From Osedax fenrisi (lineage: Eukaryota > Annelida > Polychaeta > Sabellida > Siboglinidae): a stretch of DNA of 64,000 nt. Both the position numbers and the translations under genes were made by a program. Position 1 is the first letter of the stretch. Each line of letters begins with the position of its first letter. Shown here one piece after another: positions 23,411 to 36,976 of this stretch. Under the pieces are notes generated by a model. The model ran no database searches. It saw nothing but the letters and a program-made list of their open reading frames with translations, and was not told the origin of the DNA. The DNA is taken from contig OZ025240.1 of assembly GCA_964019155.1 (NCBI GenBank), positions 79,367,330 to 79,431,329 on the forward strand, in the 5' to 3' direction.

Positions 23411-24249
23411 TAACATGACCTTGAGTAATACCGCCACTAAAACAACTGTTAAGGTTTAACTACTACTAAAACTACTAAAGTTCTTGTAGTAATAGCAGCA
23501 GTATTTTATAATTAATATTTAATTATTCATTTAAATCTGATTCGCTAGTCCTAATGTATCATGCAACTTGAATATATCATGTATATGACCCCATCACACT
23601 ACCAGTATATCATCTAATGTTAATTAGTTAATGTTTACTAATAAATTAACATTTATAATGAATTCAATGAATTAACTTTTAGTGACATATACACGTATGC
23701 AGTCAATAAATTATCAAAGATTTCCGTTTACATTTTTAAAATTGATAAAATATTACATAATTTATGTTACTTTATAAAAAAACACAATATTGAATATTAA
23801 TTAAATTTATAATTTTTTCTATAGTTTTTATAAAATATTGTTTTTTTTTCATAATTATATATTAAATTAAGATATTATTTGTACCTAAATTTTAGGTATT
23901 TTAGATATTTTAGGTCCTAAAATATTATATTTTTGTTATTAAATGAATATTATGAAGGTAAATCTCCCCTTAATTATAATTATATTAGTTTTCTAAATGT
24001 ATTCATGTTCTTATATATTTATAAATTATTAATTGAATGATTGTTTATTGACATATTTATATATTAAAAGTATATATGATTGATTCAAAATTGATTCACA
24101 TTAGATTTCAGATGAAAATTAAGAAGGTCCCAATGTTGACATTGTTCTCTCTACGTCACCAAACAATATCAAAACTATCAATCTAGGCAGACCTAAAAAA
24201 TGAGTTTGTATTCAATTGCATGAAATAGTATCATGATAGTATCAATACT
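23411..24249. other. AT-rich DNA, no gene seen
   Basis: Low-complexity AT-rich sequence. TTTTAGGTATTTTAGATATT near 23890 is a short local repeat of TTTTAG words. No exon recognised. Confidence 0.55.
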
Positions 24250-24256
24250 GTAGTAC

Positions 24257-24704
24257 CAAAGATTTTTCTAAAGAAAGATATAACACTCACAAGAAATTGT
24301 GTTATTAGATTTTGTATACAAAAAGCAACAGCGCCATCTATATAGGTTCAATTTTCGGAACTATGTGTTGTTTATAATATAAATTTGTATCAAACTAAGC
24401 ATTTTTAAAATAAAAAATAATATGCTTTAAATTATTATTTGTATGATAAAAACTAACTGTTCATTACTAATATATAACAAAGTAATAGGATAGTTTGGTT
24501 TTAAATGGTATAAATATCTATGTAATGAGTAAAAACTAATTCATATTGCATGTAATTTAATAGAGCATTGAAAACCTTGTTGGATAGAAACTGCACCAAA
24601 CCTAAATCTATTTCAGTGATTTCGATACCACTGCTAACAGCGGGATGCCTGAATATTAATTACGTTGCATATTTAGGGAGTGTGTTTACTTCAAAAAATC
24701 TTTG
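24257..24704 (+). mobile_element. MITE with CAAAGATTTT ends and 7-bp target duplication, 448 bp
   Basis: Left end CAAAGATTTTTCTAAAGAAA, right end AAAAAATCTTTG. GTAGTAC flanks both sides (24250-24256 and 24705-24711). The body matches 55432-55885 throughout. Shared blocks are AACAGCGCCATCTATATAGG, TGTTGTTTATAATATAAAT and CTAAATCTATTTCAGTGATTTC. No coding capacity. The 7-bp duplication is seen in both complete copies and is unusual for hAT (8 bp). A P-type or other source is possible. Confidence 0.85.
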
Positions 24705-24711
24705 GTAGTAC

Positions 24712-25203
24712 TATTGTTGATGTTAAAGATATAACATTTTAGTAAGTTTATTATTATCTATTGTATCTGATTTAACAAGTCAGATATGGTATAACACAAT
24801 TAAATATTATTATACTATTATACCTTTATAATTATTACTTATAAAACAGTAACTATATTTTTATTAAATAAGTCTTTTTTTAGTTCTTCTTTAATTGTAT
24901 TATTAATCTTCAATTCCATTGATGCACATTAGAAAGTGATTATAAAAATGTTGCCGATATTTTGATCTTTAATTGTAAAATATAAAATGTAATCTTTAAT
25001 TATAACCATATTTTAAATTATTGTAAATTAATAAATAATATCAATATATTAAATTATTTTATTATAGTTAAATTATCATAATAATTTATATGTGAAAATA
25101 AGATATCAATTTATAGAAATTCTAACATGAAAATCAGTAATCAAATAATACATGAATACAATACATTGTAAATTATGTTTCATTTTAATATTTAACATGA
25201 AGT
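24712..25203. other. AT-rich DNA, no gene seen
   Basis: Only AT-rich background. Confidence 0.6.
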
Positions 25204-25211
25204 ATTATGAC

Positions 25212-26735
25212 CAGGCCCAGTTATTTTGGGCCAAAGCCCAAAATAAAGAAAAAGGCCCAAAATAGCTTGTTTTGGGCTTTTCGAAATTCTTATTTTGGGT
25301 TATTTTGGGCATTTTTTAAAACACTACAAAATACGTTAATATCCATCATAATGTATGATTCATATTATATATTTAATAACTATCATATTATATACCATAT
25401 ATACTATATTATTTTTGTATATTTTATAAGTTATCAATATACTTTATTTAATTTAAGAAATGATAATATTATAAAAAAAATACATTTTTAATTTTTATTA
25501 TATAAAATGATATTAAATAATAATGAGTAATAATAATACATTGTTTTTATAATAACTGTAGTTTATAAAAGTGATGATAATATATTGTATTGCTTTGAAT
25601 TTAACATTAAGCATTAAGCATACCTTTAGGGCTAATTTTACTAACATTATTCTTATAATAATTTGTTATATATTTTAGTATAGTAAAATCTGACTCCATA
25701 GCAGATGAATTCCAGGAATAATATTATTATATGGTTGCTATGTCACATACAAATTATAATTTGTTACAATAAATATTGTTATTTTTTATATTTAATATCC
25801 TTCTATGCATCTTCGAAAGTTTTACTTAAAAATATTATTAGTTCATCTGGCTCTCTTTCATATTCTTCTATAATTTCTTTATACTAGAATCTATATTGTA
25901 GTTATATTGTTTCGTAAATATATATTTTGTCTGTCTTTTGTCTGTATGTCTATTGAAAATATTGCCAAACACTTTTCCTTACATATTTACAATGCTTTGT
26001 TAATCGATCATATCTTGGCTATTCTTTGGTGAATTGTTATAATCTCTTTCAACCGATATTAATAGAAGTTTCTTTTGTAGTTTTAATATTTTTATGACAA
26101 TATTTTGATAAAATAAATGTAGTTGAAATGTATTAAAATGAAACAAATATTCATTCGTATACGATACAATATCAAATTTATAGTATTATTAATAACATAA
26201 TTATCATATACAGCCAGGGTTGTTCAGTTTTTAATTTCTATAGATATAACACTTAATTGAATATATTTATATATTTCAATATTTATATTTCAATATAAAT
26301 AATATGTAGAAAATCAGAAATAATTTGTGTGCCATAATTTTTGTTTATTATTCATTTTAATGATTATAAATTGAGAGATATTGATTATAAAATTATATTT
26401 TATATATATTCATATTTAAGATAACATTTATGATATTCATCATTATGATAAAATATATAATAATAATTATTTTCATTTTGAAACAAATAGATAAGTGAAT
26501 ATTTATACTAAATATTCCTTTTATATTTTATATATATGTATACATTTTATACTTGTTAGCTAGTTAAATTGTTTAACAAATATACTAAAAATTAAATATA
26601 ATTATTTAAAATGTATAAAATAAGAGAAAAAGTAAAAAAGCCCAAAATAAAATAAAGTTATGTTGGGCTTTTCAACATTCTTATTTTGGGCTTTTTGATT
26701 TTATTTTGGGCTTTGGCCCAAAATAACTGGGCCTG
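25212..26735. mobile_element. hAT-like non-autonomous element, 1.5 kb
   Basis: Perfect inverted termini of about 36 bp begin CAGGCCCAGTTATTTTGGGC. The direct duplication ATTATGAC lies at 25204-25211 and 26736-26743. Subterminal copies of GCCCAAAATA point in both orientations (25240-25310 and 26637-26700). An 8-bp duplication and a CAG-type tip fit the hAT superfamily. The interior has no transposase-like frame; the frame at 25207-25491 is the inverted terminus plus AT-rich DNA. Confidence 0.9.
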
Positions 26736-26750
26736 ATTATGACTAATAAT

Positions 26751-27226
26751 TAGTGATGTAAATGATGCTCAAATCTAAAGCATGATGCAGTCTCAGTCTC
26801 AGTTACCTACAGTCTCAACTCGACTCGGGCTTGTTTTGTTAGAATCTCGGCTCGGGCTCGCTTGGCTAGAGTCTCGACTCGGGCTCGTTTTTTTCCGAAA
26901 ATGAAAGTCTCGGATCGTCATCAATAACCAAGAGTCTCGGCTCGGCATCAAAAAGCTCGGTATTATTTACACCACTAGATGAAATTTACATTATTATTCA
27001 CTGAATCGCGAAGTTGGCACAGATTATTTTTTTTAAATTGATGTAAATGTGAAATATATAAAAATTAGTATTCAAATGTAATTTCAAAAAAGCATCATAT
27101 CGACTCGGTAATTTTTTGTAAAAGTCTTAACTCGGCTCGGGCTCGTTTGGCTAGAGTCTCGGCTCAGTCTGGGTTTGTTTTTTTTCCGAAAATGAAAGTT
27201 TCGGCTCGGCATCAAAAGCATCCCTA
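26751..27226. mobile_element. hAT-like MITE rich in CTCGGCTCGG motifs, 476 bp
   Basis: CTAATAAT flanks both sides (26743-26750 and 27227-27234). Ends are related inverted repeats: TAGTGATGTAAATGATGC on the left, and TAGGGATGCTTTTGATGC read inward from the right. The interior has repeated CTCGGCTCGGGCTCG words with TTTTTTCCGAAAATGAAAGT in both halves (26889 and 27182). A further inward-facing terminus-like piece lies at 26968-26985 (TATTTACACCACTAGA). Its left duplication overlaps the right duplication of the neighbouring hAT element by one base. Confidence 0.85.
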
Positions 27227-27234
27227 CTAATAAT

Positions 27235-28522
27235 ATAGTAGATTATAGTATTATTTTTATAAAGTTGTATATTATCAGCCATATATAATAACTTACATAT
27301 ATACAGGTCATAATGAAGAAGAATTGGACTGCCAGCTCAGTACAGGGATGATGAAACTCTAGTTATATGATCCACAGTATGATGAAACTCTAGTTATATG
27401 ATCCACAGTATGATGTATCTACCATTGCTGACACAGCAACACAATGTAGTAAAATAGTTTGTAATTCAAATAATTTTTAATTTAAATATTACCAACAATT
27501 AATATGCATAATATAGCATTCAAATTAGCTACTTGCCTCATATTGATATTGTGATATTTTTATAGGGCAACTTTTATTTATTAAAACTATTATTGTTATG
27601 TACACACATTCTTATTTTTCATTAGATTTATCTTTTTGTATACATAGATATATATATATATACTGATTATTAAAAAAAATTAATTATGTAAAATTTGACA
27701 ATATAAAAAAAATATTGCTATGTGTAAAATATAATTTTAAATCTTACGAATTATTTATGTAATTTTGTTACCAAATTTAAATTCTTTAATTCTAAACAAA
27801 CTTATATATAGTTTAACAGAAACAACTTTTTTAGTATGCTATTATCTAAGATTTAAATCTAAATATTCGAATAGAATTTATAATGGTTTTGTTCCAAATT
27901 TATTAGTTTTTAAATAAAAATGTTTAAAAGATATACTTTACGTTATATTAAGTAACATATTTGTATTACTCTTACTGATCTAATATTTGTGTACGTTACT
28001 ATTTTTACACTTTTCAATTGACAAAATGCTATTGTTTTGTACACATTTGTATTTATTCACTAAATTATTTTAATATGATTTATTTTTTTAAATAAATAAG
28101 TTATTTTTGATGTACTTGGGATAATCATATTTTATTGTGAATATATTTCTAAGGTATATCAGTTTTATAAGATTTATCTTCTATTTATATAATGTGGCTT
28201 TGTGCAAGACCTCCTACAACCGAGGTTGTGTGAGCTCTTGCTTTGCGTAAATCTCATAATATAATATTAATAATTATTATAATATAATTGGATAATAATA
28301 TAAACTACAAATATAACTACAAATATGAATAAGGGTGTGGATTAAATAACTTATATTATAGACTAATTGTTTTAATATTAATCAAAAATATTAACAAAGC
28401 AAATTCAAATTAAAAATCTATAGATTTTTGTATATCCTACACAAATTATATTAAAATAATCTTTTATGTTTATTTTTTTAACTTATATTTAATAATAAAC
28501 TTCTACATGTATAGTAAGTTAT
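27235..28522. other. AT-rich DNA with a short palindrome
   Basis: ATGATGAAACTCTAGTTATATGATCCACAGT is directly duplicated at about 27348-27412. At 28206-28244 GCAAGACCTCCTACAACC faces AGGTTGTGTGAGCTCTTGC, forming a 19-bp imperfect palindrome. No gene recognised apart from the exon-like 27307-27350 piece. Confidence 0.5.
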
Positions 28523-29195
28523 CCCAGTAAACCAATATTTTCGAAATTTTTTTTAATTTATTTACGAATTTGGAAAATTATTGTATGTAATTTACAAAGT
28601 TTTCAACTTTCTGTATATTTTTTGAAAATAAAACACGAAGTTTGTAAAAAATATTTGAAAATAATATACGCAAATATACGAAAATAATTTGCAAATAATA
28701 TGCAAATTTTGTAACTTTTTTGAAAATAAAACACGAAGTTTGCAAATCTTATTATCTAGAAAATCCTATATTAATATAAATTAATTAATCTTAAAATCGA
28801 TTTTGATATATATAAATTTATATACATATTTTATATTTAACGTCCTTATTAAGGGTGGTAAATCTATTCAATGACAAATAACGGTCTTCAAACATTAATT
28901 AATACACTGTTTATTCAGTTAAACTAATTTTTGATTCAATTAATGAAGGAAAAAAAATATTTTATATACATTTTATATATATATATATATATATAACCAT
29001 ATCTTTTATATTCTCCAGATCATTTATTTTTATTAGCAAATGTATTGATGTTGACTAAATATTTATTAAATTCTAAAAATGATGTAATAATTTGGATATT
29101 ATTTTCGAAAAATTTATAAAAATATCTGATAAAGATTTGGGAAGTTTGCGAATGATTTACGAACAAAATTGAATTTCAAAATGTTGTTTACTGGG
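28523..29195. mobile_element. CCCAGTAAAC-tipped non-autonomous element, 673 bp
   Basis: Left end CCCAGTAAACCAATATTTTC, right end read inward CCCAGTAAACAACATTTTG. AT lies at 28521-28522 and 29196-29197, a 2-bp duplication. Subterminal words are TTTGCAAAT, ACGAAAATA and a duplicated ATAAAACACGAAGTTTG (28629 and 28726). The tip differs from the large transposon by one base in ten, but the subterminal words differ completely. No coding capacity. Confidence 0.85.
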
Positions 29196-30042
29196 ATATT
29201 TTAGAAGTTATAACATTACGAAAATGTCATTTGTACATACTTATATTATAACAATGTTGATTAAATGATAATTATGTACTTTTTTATTTACAATTATATA
29301 TACTGTTTTACATTTGACTAAATATTATATTAATTAAATAAATTATTAAATAATCCTATGTAATTAATTTTATTCAATTTTGTTAAAAAAGATTATTTGT
29401 ATGTTTCCTTTAGGCAAGATATGGATAAAATGAGTAATCAATAAAAAAGACATTTAAATTTAATATATAATAAATAATTAATATTGTATCAATAAACAGA
29501 CATTTAAATTTAATATAGGATATATAATAAATAATTAATATTGTATTGCTTTCATTTGATTAGAAGTATTCATCCAGGCTACCATAGCTCTATCACATGT
29601 AATCCCTGCATTTTGTTCAAGTTATAAGCTAAATATAAAATAGTTAAATACAAATATTGACATAAATATTAAAATAATAATCTCAAATTATTCTGAGGAA
29701 TAAAAATTCCTATCTTGGAATGTATATTCAACTCCTATATCCTATATCCTCTCCGTAAATTGTACAGTAATCTGGATCTTGCAAGTTAATTTATAGATTT
29801 AAATATTGTCTTTCGGAGATATATTTTTGGTTACTCAATAAAATAAGTGCAACAATTTTGTATTCGATTTAACCTTGGGTAGACCACTTTAATATTTAAC
29901 ATAGCTCCATCACAAGGGAGATATACAATTTATCATTGAGATAAAGATCATAAAATAGTATACTTTTTAAATTAATTTAAAATATATATATATATTAACC
30001 TGTGCCGTCGGGTCGTATCCGACCCCCGATGACAGCAGCTCT
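29196..30042. other. AT-rich DNA, no gene seen
   Basis: A direct duplication GACATTTAAATTTAATATA at 29450 and 29499. Nothing else recognisable. Confidence 0.6.
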
Positions 30043-30190
30043 TCAACTCCTCCTACATCTTGAGGCTCGAATCATGTTGTAGATAGTTCCATGGAAGTTT
30101 TTATTTATGCTATCTAGCCATCTTTGCCGTGGTCTCCCTCTGCTTCTATAACCCCCCATTCTTCCTACCATCACTTCATATTAAAAAATC
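30043..30190 (-). pseudogene. LINE ORF2 C-terminal remnant
   Basis: The frame reads VMVGRMGGYRSRGRPRQRWL then DSINKNFHGTIYNMIRASRC and ends in TGA at 30043-30045. The GxRSRGRPRxRWLDSI block is the common C-terminal signature after the reverse transcriptase of many non-LTR retrotransposons. Upstream coding sequence is absent and AT-rich DNA begins immediately, so it is a 5'-truncated dead copy. Downstream GGGGGTCGGATACGACCCGA may be the 3' untranslated part. The clade is not determinable from this much. Confidence 0.75.
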
Positions 30191-31617
30191 ACTCGTAAGA
30201 ATTTATCCTAATTTAATTCATGATTATTATTTCAATATATATATACTTTCTTTGGTGTTAAATAACATGAGTGTTTATTTTACATAGTACAACTAGTTAG
30301 TTTATTCAATATCACCTAGCTTTCTAATAAACAAAATTCATTATATATTTTTTATGAAATATAAATTATATTATTGTACTAAAAACATATTGGTATCATT
30401 GCAAATATCCATTTTCAGATATGTGAAGAATTAAAAAAATCATTAAATTAAAAATAGAAAGGTTATAAATAAATCTTTGTTACACTGTATTATAAATTAA
30501 CTTCACATATAATTCTTCATTGTAGAACACAGACTAAGTTTTATTTTATAAAATATTGAAGATAACCTATTATCCTGACAATATCAAGTATAGATAATAA
30601 ATAATACTATAAACTGTGACAATATATTGTTATAGCTTTAATGAGAAGATTGTAAATTGTCAAAATATATTAATTATTTCTATTTATTAATTAAGACATT
30701 AAAGTTTTCACTTTAATGATTGCATGTGTAATACACATTGTGTATATGATACATAGGGTATACCTACTGCACACTGTACACTTTATACAATGTATACTAT
30801 ACACTGTACAGTGTACAATGTAAAAATAAATTTTAAATTTGTTGTCAGAAAATAGATTAATCTATATTATTGAAGTTACGAATACAATTTTGTCTAAATG
30901 TTATATAATCTGGTAATTCTAATATTAAAACATATTTGTATTATATGTGAATAATATTTCATATTAAAAATTAATGTTATATTAAACTTTTAATAAAGCA
31001 TTTAAAGAAAATATTATCTATCACAGAAATAGTAAAATTAGATATTGTAGTTAAACTACTAATATCATTGTAAAGAATATGTTTCATTCAAAGACTAATT
31101 TCATTCTAAGTCTCAAATTATATGTAATCAATAATTAAATTACCACCAACTAAAAACTTTTATACAATGTTATGAAGTCATTAGAATAGTAATTTACATT
31201 CAAAAGATTCATTATATAATTAACTAAACAATTATTGTTTTTTATCATTAATAATTAGTCAATGATATTTACTTATAATTAACCTATACTGAGAAACTTC
31301 ACCTCCACGTTATAACATCTCTTGATTATAAAATAGTTATATCCATCAATTTAAAAAAGATTGTCATCATTATTCATTGAATAATGATTGAATCAATATT
31401 GGTTATCATAATGAAATGATATCAGGATCGAAAGAAAGAAGCAATGCATCATCTTATCTATAGATACAATGTATACATTTTTAAATAAACTTATAATATA
31501 TATGTATCTATAAATATCTAAACATTAGTCATTATTAACGACTCGTTATCTGTATAAGAATTAGTCAAGTTTCTTATAGTATCTTCGTAATCTGGGAATA
31601 TATTCAATTTTATTTCT
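30191..31617. other. AT-rich DNA, no gene seen
   Basis: A run of near-palindromic TACACTGTACA words lies at 30760-30822. Otherwise featureless. Confidence 0.6.
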
Positions 31618-31619
31618 TC

Positions 31620-31935
31620 CCCAGCAAACAGTAAGAGCAGCATAATAACAGCATATACTAGAGCCTCAAACGTTTACATTGTGCTATTATGCTGCTATTA
31701 ATTTGTCACGCTATTATGCTGCCATTATGCTGCTATTAATATTAAAAGTATATTATGCTGCTATTATAATAAAAGCAGCATAATTTACTTTTAAAATTAA
31801 TAGCAGCATAAGATCATCATAATAGCGTGACAAATTAATAGCAGCATAATATACATTTAATAGCTCAATGTAAACATTTGAGGCTCTAGCATATGCTGTT
31901 ATGCTGCTATTATGCTGCTCTTACTGTTTGCTGGG
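31620..31935. mobile_element. Foldback element of the AGCAGCATAATA family, 316 bp
   Basis: Begins CCCAGCAAACAGTAAGAGCA and ends CTTACTGTTTGCTGGG. It is an imperfect inverted repeat centred near 31770. Matches the element at 13560, including AGAGCCTCAAACGTTTACAT, but is shorter because of fewer repeat words. Flanking TC at 31618-31619 and 31936-31937 gives a 2-bp duplication that is not TA. Confidence 0.9.
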
Positions 31936-32079
31936 TCATCATAAATTATATTAATTTGCACTATTTAGTACATAATGTAATAATGTAATAAAATATAAAT
32001 ATATACACTCTTGGTAATATTAAAGATATGAAATAAAATTAAAAAATACAATACAAATTATATAGATGCTAACATAATT

Positions 32080-32217
32080 TTCGCTATTTTCATCTATTGG
32101 TGTCACTATTGCCATATGTTGGTGTCACTATTATCATCTATTGGTGTCACTATTACCATATATTGGTGTCACTATTGCCATATATTGGTGTCACTATTAT
32201 CATCTATTGGTGTCAAC
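32080..32217 (+). repeat. 22-bp minisatellite, about 6 units
   Basis: TTGGTGTCACTATT starts at 32097, 32119, 32141, 32163, 32185 and 32207 (the last truncated). Variants GCCATATA and ATCATCTA alternate. Confidence 0.95.
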
Positions 32218-33959
32218 TCCGAGTAATCTGGATATTTCCGTAAGTAATTGTGATAAATAAAGTCACTAATTTGAGTTCTCTTCTCATATTAAATTATTCC
32301 AGACTTGAACATCTTGTTGAACAGTTGCTTAGTCAGAGACATATTTAAAAGAACTTAAATTAAAACTTTTCCTAAAAACTGGATTTAATATAAGTTATAT
32401 GTAATTTATTTACTGTACACGGGGTTGTATATACTTCATTATCTTTATATATAATAGATAAGAAAAAATGCAACTATCATAAATGAATGTGCTATGAATT
32501 ATTTGTTTATTTTTTTATATAAATTAAAATAATTTCCAAAATGTTTAAATGGCAGACCTTAATTAAAATAATATATTATTTATAAAACTACATCTGTTAC
32601 AAATAATATTTACATTTTTTATATTCTAATTGCATGTCACTATACTGTATTTTTTTAAATATTCTCATGAGAAACTACTCAATAATTATGAGAAATGTAT
32701 ATGACTAATACAAATTTAAGATTTGAACTTAAAAAGTAATTTTAATAATTTTACATTATAACTTTATAATTATTCAATCTATTAACATGCCTAAATATAA
32801 GTAATTATATAAGATAAATAACTAAGGAAATGAATCACAGATGTGTATTTTTATTATAATTATCTAATAATATTTTATTAAAATTAATTTATTCTTTTAA
32901 AATACATAGCTAATTATTTTATTAATATACTAAATTATGTTTACATGACTGCATATATCATAAGCATAGGTTTGTATGTTACTTAGGTAAACTATAACCT
33001 ACATATATGCCTTCATAACCTACAATCATAGTATTTTGCCAGACTTGCGACTATAATCTGCAACTGGACAATAAGCCTTATTGCTTGAGGTCTAAGGTTT
33101 AGCAGAGTATATAGCTAGGTGATATTCAGTATATTATTCTAGTTCTAACGAAACGAATTAATTTATATAAAATATATTTCCTACTATTTTAGTCGTATCT
33201 AAACCACAAATGAATATGTAATATATATTAATTTATAAATTGTATCATAATCAACACTATTATTGATATGGGGTAAAGATGATACATATGATAGGAGTGT
33301 TTAAACATCATCTGTTTAAAGTTATTATCGCTATTATTTGTTAATCATATTGTGACAAATATTATCATTAACTTTCAAAAAATGTAATTTTGAATAATAA
33401 ATTATTATTGAGATACACTACATATCTCACAATATTTTTTTCAAAAATATATAAAAACTGCAATTGAATTATTATTTTGAATTAATATTTTGTAGTAAAA
33501 TACTAGCTGAGAATTTCAATTAACTAATTTTGTTAATTGATACTTTAAATAAAGATTTAAGAGAGTTGGCTCGAGGAATAATATAGATTAAATAAGAATA
33601 TTATTACAAATTTACTGGAGATATTTATGAATACATGTTTAACATAAATAAATATCACTAATAACTTACTAATTAATTCAGTTTCTAATAAAATATGATA
33701 TATTTTAAATTTACATAAACAGGATTCTATTCTATCCAAATAGAAGTTATTATTTAATAAATAAAATCAATTAGAGGCTGCAGTATGTTTTTGCGACTAT
33801 TAATCAATGTTTAGTCATTAAGACTAATTATGAAGTGTCACGATATACTCAGGTTATGCATGTGTATATTAAATAAGAGAGTATAATAGATCAGTTTTGA
33901 TAAGATGACCACTTTAATAATAGGAACAATATGAACCAGTTATCTATGTATTTCAACGA
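32218..33959. other. AT-rich DNA, no gene seen
   Basis: No exon-like stretch with splice borders. Short open frames at 33557-33739 are AT-rich and unconvincing. Confidence 0.55.
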
Positions 33960-34060
33960 TGTGAGCTGTTTTAGCAGGCTTCGAAGGGACATTATAATCA
34001 TTCGGTTATAGGTAATAACTTCATCAATTTCCCGGATGGGATTAAATAACTCTACTAATA
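33960..34060 (+). repeat. SINE fragment (3' part)
   Basis: GGCTTCGAAGGGACATTATA, CATTCGGTTATAGGTAATAAC and CCCGGATGGGATTAAATAAC align with the 3' body of the SINE at 49178. The head is missing. Confidence 0.65.
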
Positions 34061-34507
34061 TTTGCATTCCTTAAACCATCAACAATGCTATATGCACCAC
34101 ACAAATAACTTGCTGATTAATATTTTCTTGCAGTAATAATAATATCAAGATCTACTACAAGAGGTTATAGGAGGTATTGATGTGTCAATATTAAATATTT
34201 ACTCTAAATTTATTTATTTCTATTAACAAATTATTTGTAGTTTTCTTATTGTTCATGATTAATTTTAAAATCTAATTATGTAAACACATTAACTTCGTTT
34301 TTAATTCGATTTCGTACGTGCAAAATAGGAAATTTTCTATTTATACGCATGCAAATAATTTCACGCAGCCGATAATAACTTTAAATGCCAATAGGAACTA
34401 TAGTATATTGAAATCGTAATTTTCGCAATGAATTATGGGTCTCGCATTTAAATATAAATGCTCAAATATTAAAATGACCGAAAATAAAAATAAAATACGT
34501 GCACTAG

Positions 34508-34566
34508 TAGGGGGTGTGAAGGGTGTGTGAGGGGTGTGAAGGGGAAGTAAAGGGGTTGTGAGGGTC
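34508..34566 (+). repeat. G-rich tract
   Basis: AGGGGGTGTGAAGGGTGTGT and AGGGGTGTGAAGGGGAAGTA. Many G3-G5 runs on one strand in AT-rich DNA give potential for a G-quadruplex. Confidence 0.8.
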
Positions 34567-36465
34567 AACACCAATATAATCACAACGGTAATGATTATGA
34601 ACATATTGTATATTAACGAAATGTGTTTTATGTTATAGATTATGTAAAAATTGCATTTTATGTTATATTATAGTAATAAATAGCGTACAATTAATGATCA
34701 AATGTTGCATATAACATATAATTAATTAAAACTATGAGTGTATTATATATTATCATATTATAATAAATATTCGAATGAGTTAATAAAACTCAATTTTATT
34801 ATTTTAGTATATATAGGGTGATAAGTATTAACACATTCGGAAATACCGACCAAAACTAACTAACCACACACACATACCATATTTCACCGATATTTACCAG
34901 TAGTATTAGAACTGGTCATATATAATTTGTTATCATAATATAAAAATCCGAGATTTATTTTATTTATTAGATTAATATCTTTTTAATGTTTTATAAATTT
35001 CAAATACTAAGATTGAATATTCACGGAGTACTGGCTATTATAGTGAGTGCCACATTAGATCGAACCAAAACTCCCTAATCGAAGTATACAAAAATAATCC
35101 CTTCTGGTGAATTGTAAACTAAATATTCGTACCTTCTTAATAGTAGGTGTAGTAGAGTAATTAAGATAATATTACTCATAATATAAAATATATATCTTAA
35201 AAATAATGATGGACAGATTTATATATTATAATAGATGTTTATATATTAATATAGGGGCAACTAGTATGTAATGAAAATATACGGAATTGGTATGAATACC
35301 TATTAGAAATTCAGAATGTGAAAATTCCACGAAAAAGAAATGCATGCAACTGAATTTACGCACATAGAGTTAAAAATGGAAGTTGATGTTATTAAGCTAT
35401 TAAGAATGTTGATATCTAATCAAATTATTAACTTAATGTAACTTAACCTAATGTTATTTATATATCTTTACCACTTTTTATTTGAATCTTAATTAAATCA
35501 AAATCTATTACATTATGTAATATTTGCATTTATAAAATTAATTATTTTTAGTTCAAAATAATTCAATATTTTAATATTTAGTATTTATAGAATATCTTAG
35601 AAATTTAAATTATATTATATAATATTACCATGAACACAATATTTTATATTATCTAGTATATTAATATTCTTTTAAATTTCAATTAATATATATATATAAA
35701 TAAAATAACAATTATTAAGTTTTCTATAATTTTTTTTCTATATATTAAAATTATAAATATATTTTTTATAATGTATTCAATTATTTTGTATTAGTAATAT
35801 TTAATTGTTTCTATAAAAAAATAAGAATTTATATTTTATAGATTTAATAAAATAAGAATTTAATATTAATTAAAATAAATGTACATGATCATATATAATG
35901 TATAACATTATTCTATGCATAATTAATATAATATTAGTTATAGAATTATATCCTGTATATATTTTATAAAAAATATATATTATGAATACGGTAATCTCTT
36001 ATAGGTATTATAGTATCATATCATATGTACATTGTACTACATGATAATAAAGAGTTTATCAATATAAAGTATAGATAGAATAAGTTCGATAAATCGTAAA
36101 TTAGATAAGAATCAGTTCATATTTATTATTATATGAATATATACAAATTTATAGAAATTAATATATAATGTAACATTTTGTAATTTGTTTTACATTTAAA
36201 TATAATATAGCATAATTAATTAACAATTATACATGTCTTTCAAAGTGTATGGCTCAATATATACAGCAATAATATGAGATAACATAGTCAATTGATTATT
36301 AATATAATTTGACGGAAATCATTCAAAATATATAAATATGAAATGCATAAAATTGATACAAACGTAACTTATTATATAACATAGATTATTATATAACAGA
36401 AATAGTGTTGTAAAAATAAACAGTATTTACAAAAAAAATAAGTACAAGGTATTTGAATTATCGTT

Positions 36466-36497
<32 letters not shown>

Positions 36498-36774
36498 TGT
36501 AATAGTGAAGAATATTTTGTATGTATAATACTATTTGCACAACGAGTAACGTATTGGGTATAATAATGGGAATGGATAACATATGCTCAATGGGTGGGGG
36601 GGTCCTGATGATGGTAAGACATATAAAATAAGGTATAAAAAGTGTTTTACTGAACGGTGAATTCTGAATCCACGCAGAAATACGGTAGAATTTGCTATTG
36701 AAGATGATATGGAGGAGGGATTGATAATAAAGCACCATCGTTTTGGGGCATCGTTACTGATGTGAAGAGTAGTA
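34567..36774. other. AT-rich DNA, probably including the 3' region of the SERTA gene
   Basis: No coding frame supported. From about 36590 to 36976 the sequence is GC-richer and lies directly 3' of the SERTA stop. It is best explained as 3' untranslated sequence. Confidence 0.45.
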
Positions 36775-36832
36775 GGGCGAATAGTAGGGGTGGTAGTAGG
36801 GGTGGTAGTAGGGGTGGTAGTAGTGGTGGTAA
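36775..36832 (-). repeat. 12-bp GGTGGTAGTAGG minisatellite
   Basis: GTAGGGGTGGTAGTAGGGGT repeats about four times. It lies 150-200 bases beyond the SERTA stop codon on that gene's transcript side, so it is probably in its 3' untranslated region. The poly-Thr frame on the minus strand comes from this repeat. Confidence 0.85.
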
Positions 36833-36976
36833 CCGATAGTGCGTTACGTGTAATATTAAATGTTCGCGCGGTCACCAAATGCTAATAATATCACAGTCTG
36901 GTGGCTGTAGTCTAGTAGTAGTAGTATCACCGGGAGATAGTATGTATGTGATATGTGTGTGACTGAGTTACCACCA

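Noticed and set aside
36531..36878. 115-aa minus-strand frame with poly-Thr/Pro
   Set aside because: It follows the SERTA stop codon on the same strand, and its Thr-Pro run comes from the GGTGGTAGTAGG minisatellite. 3' untranslated sequence explains it better.
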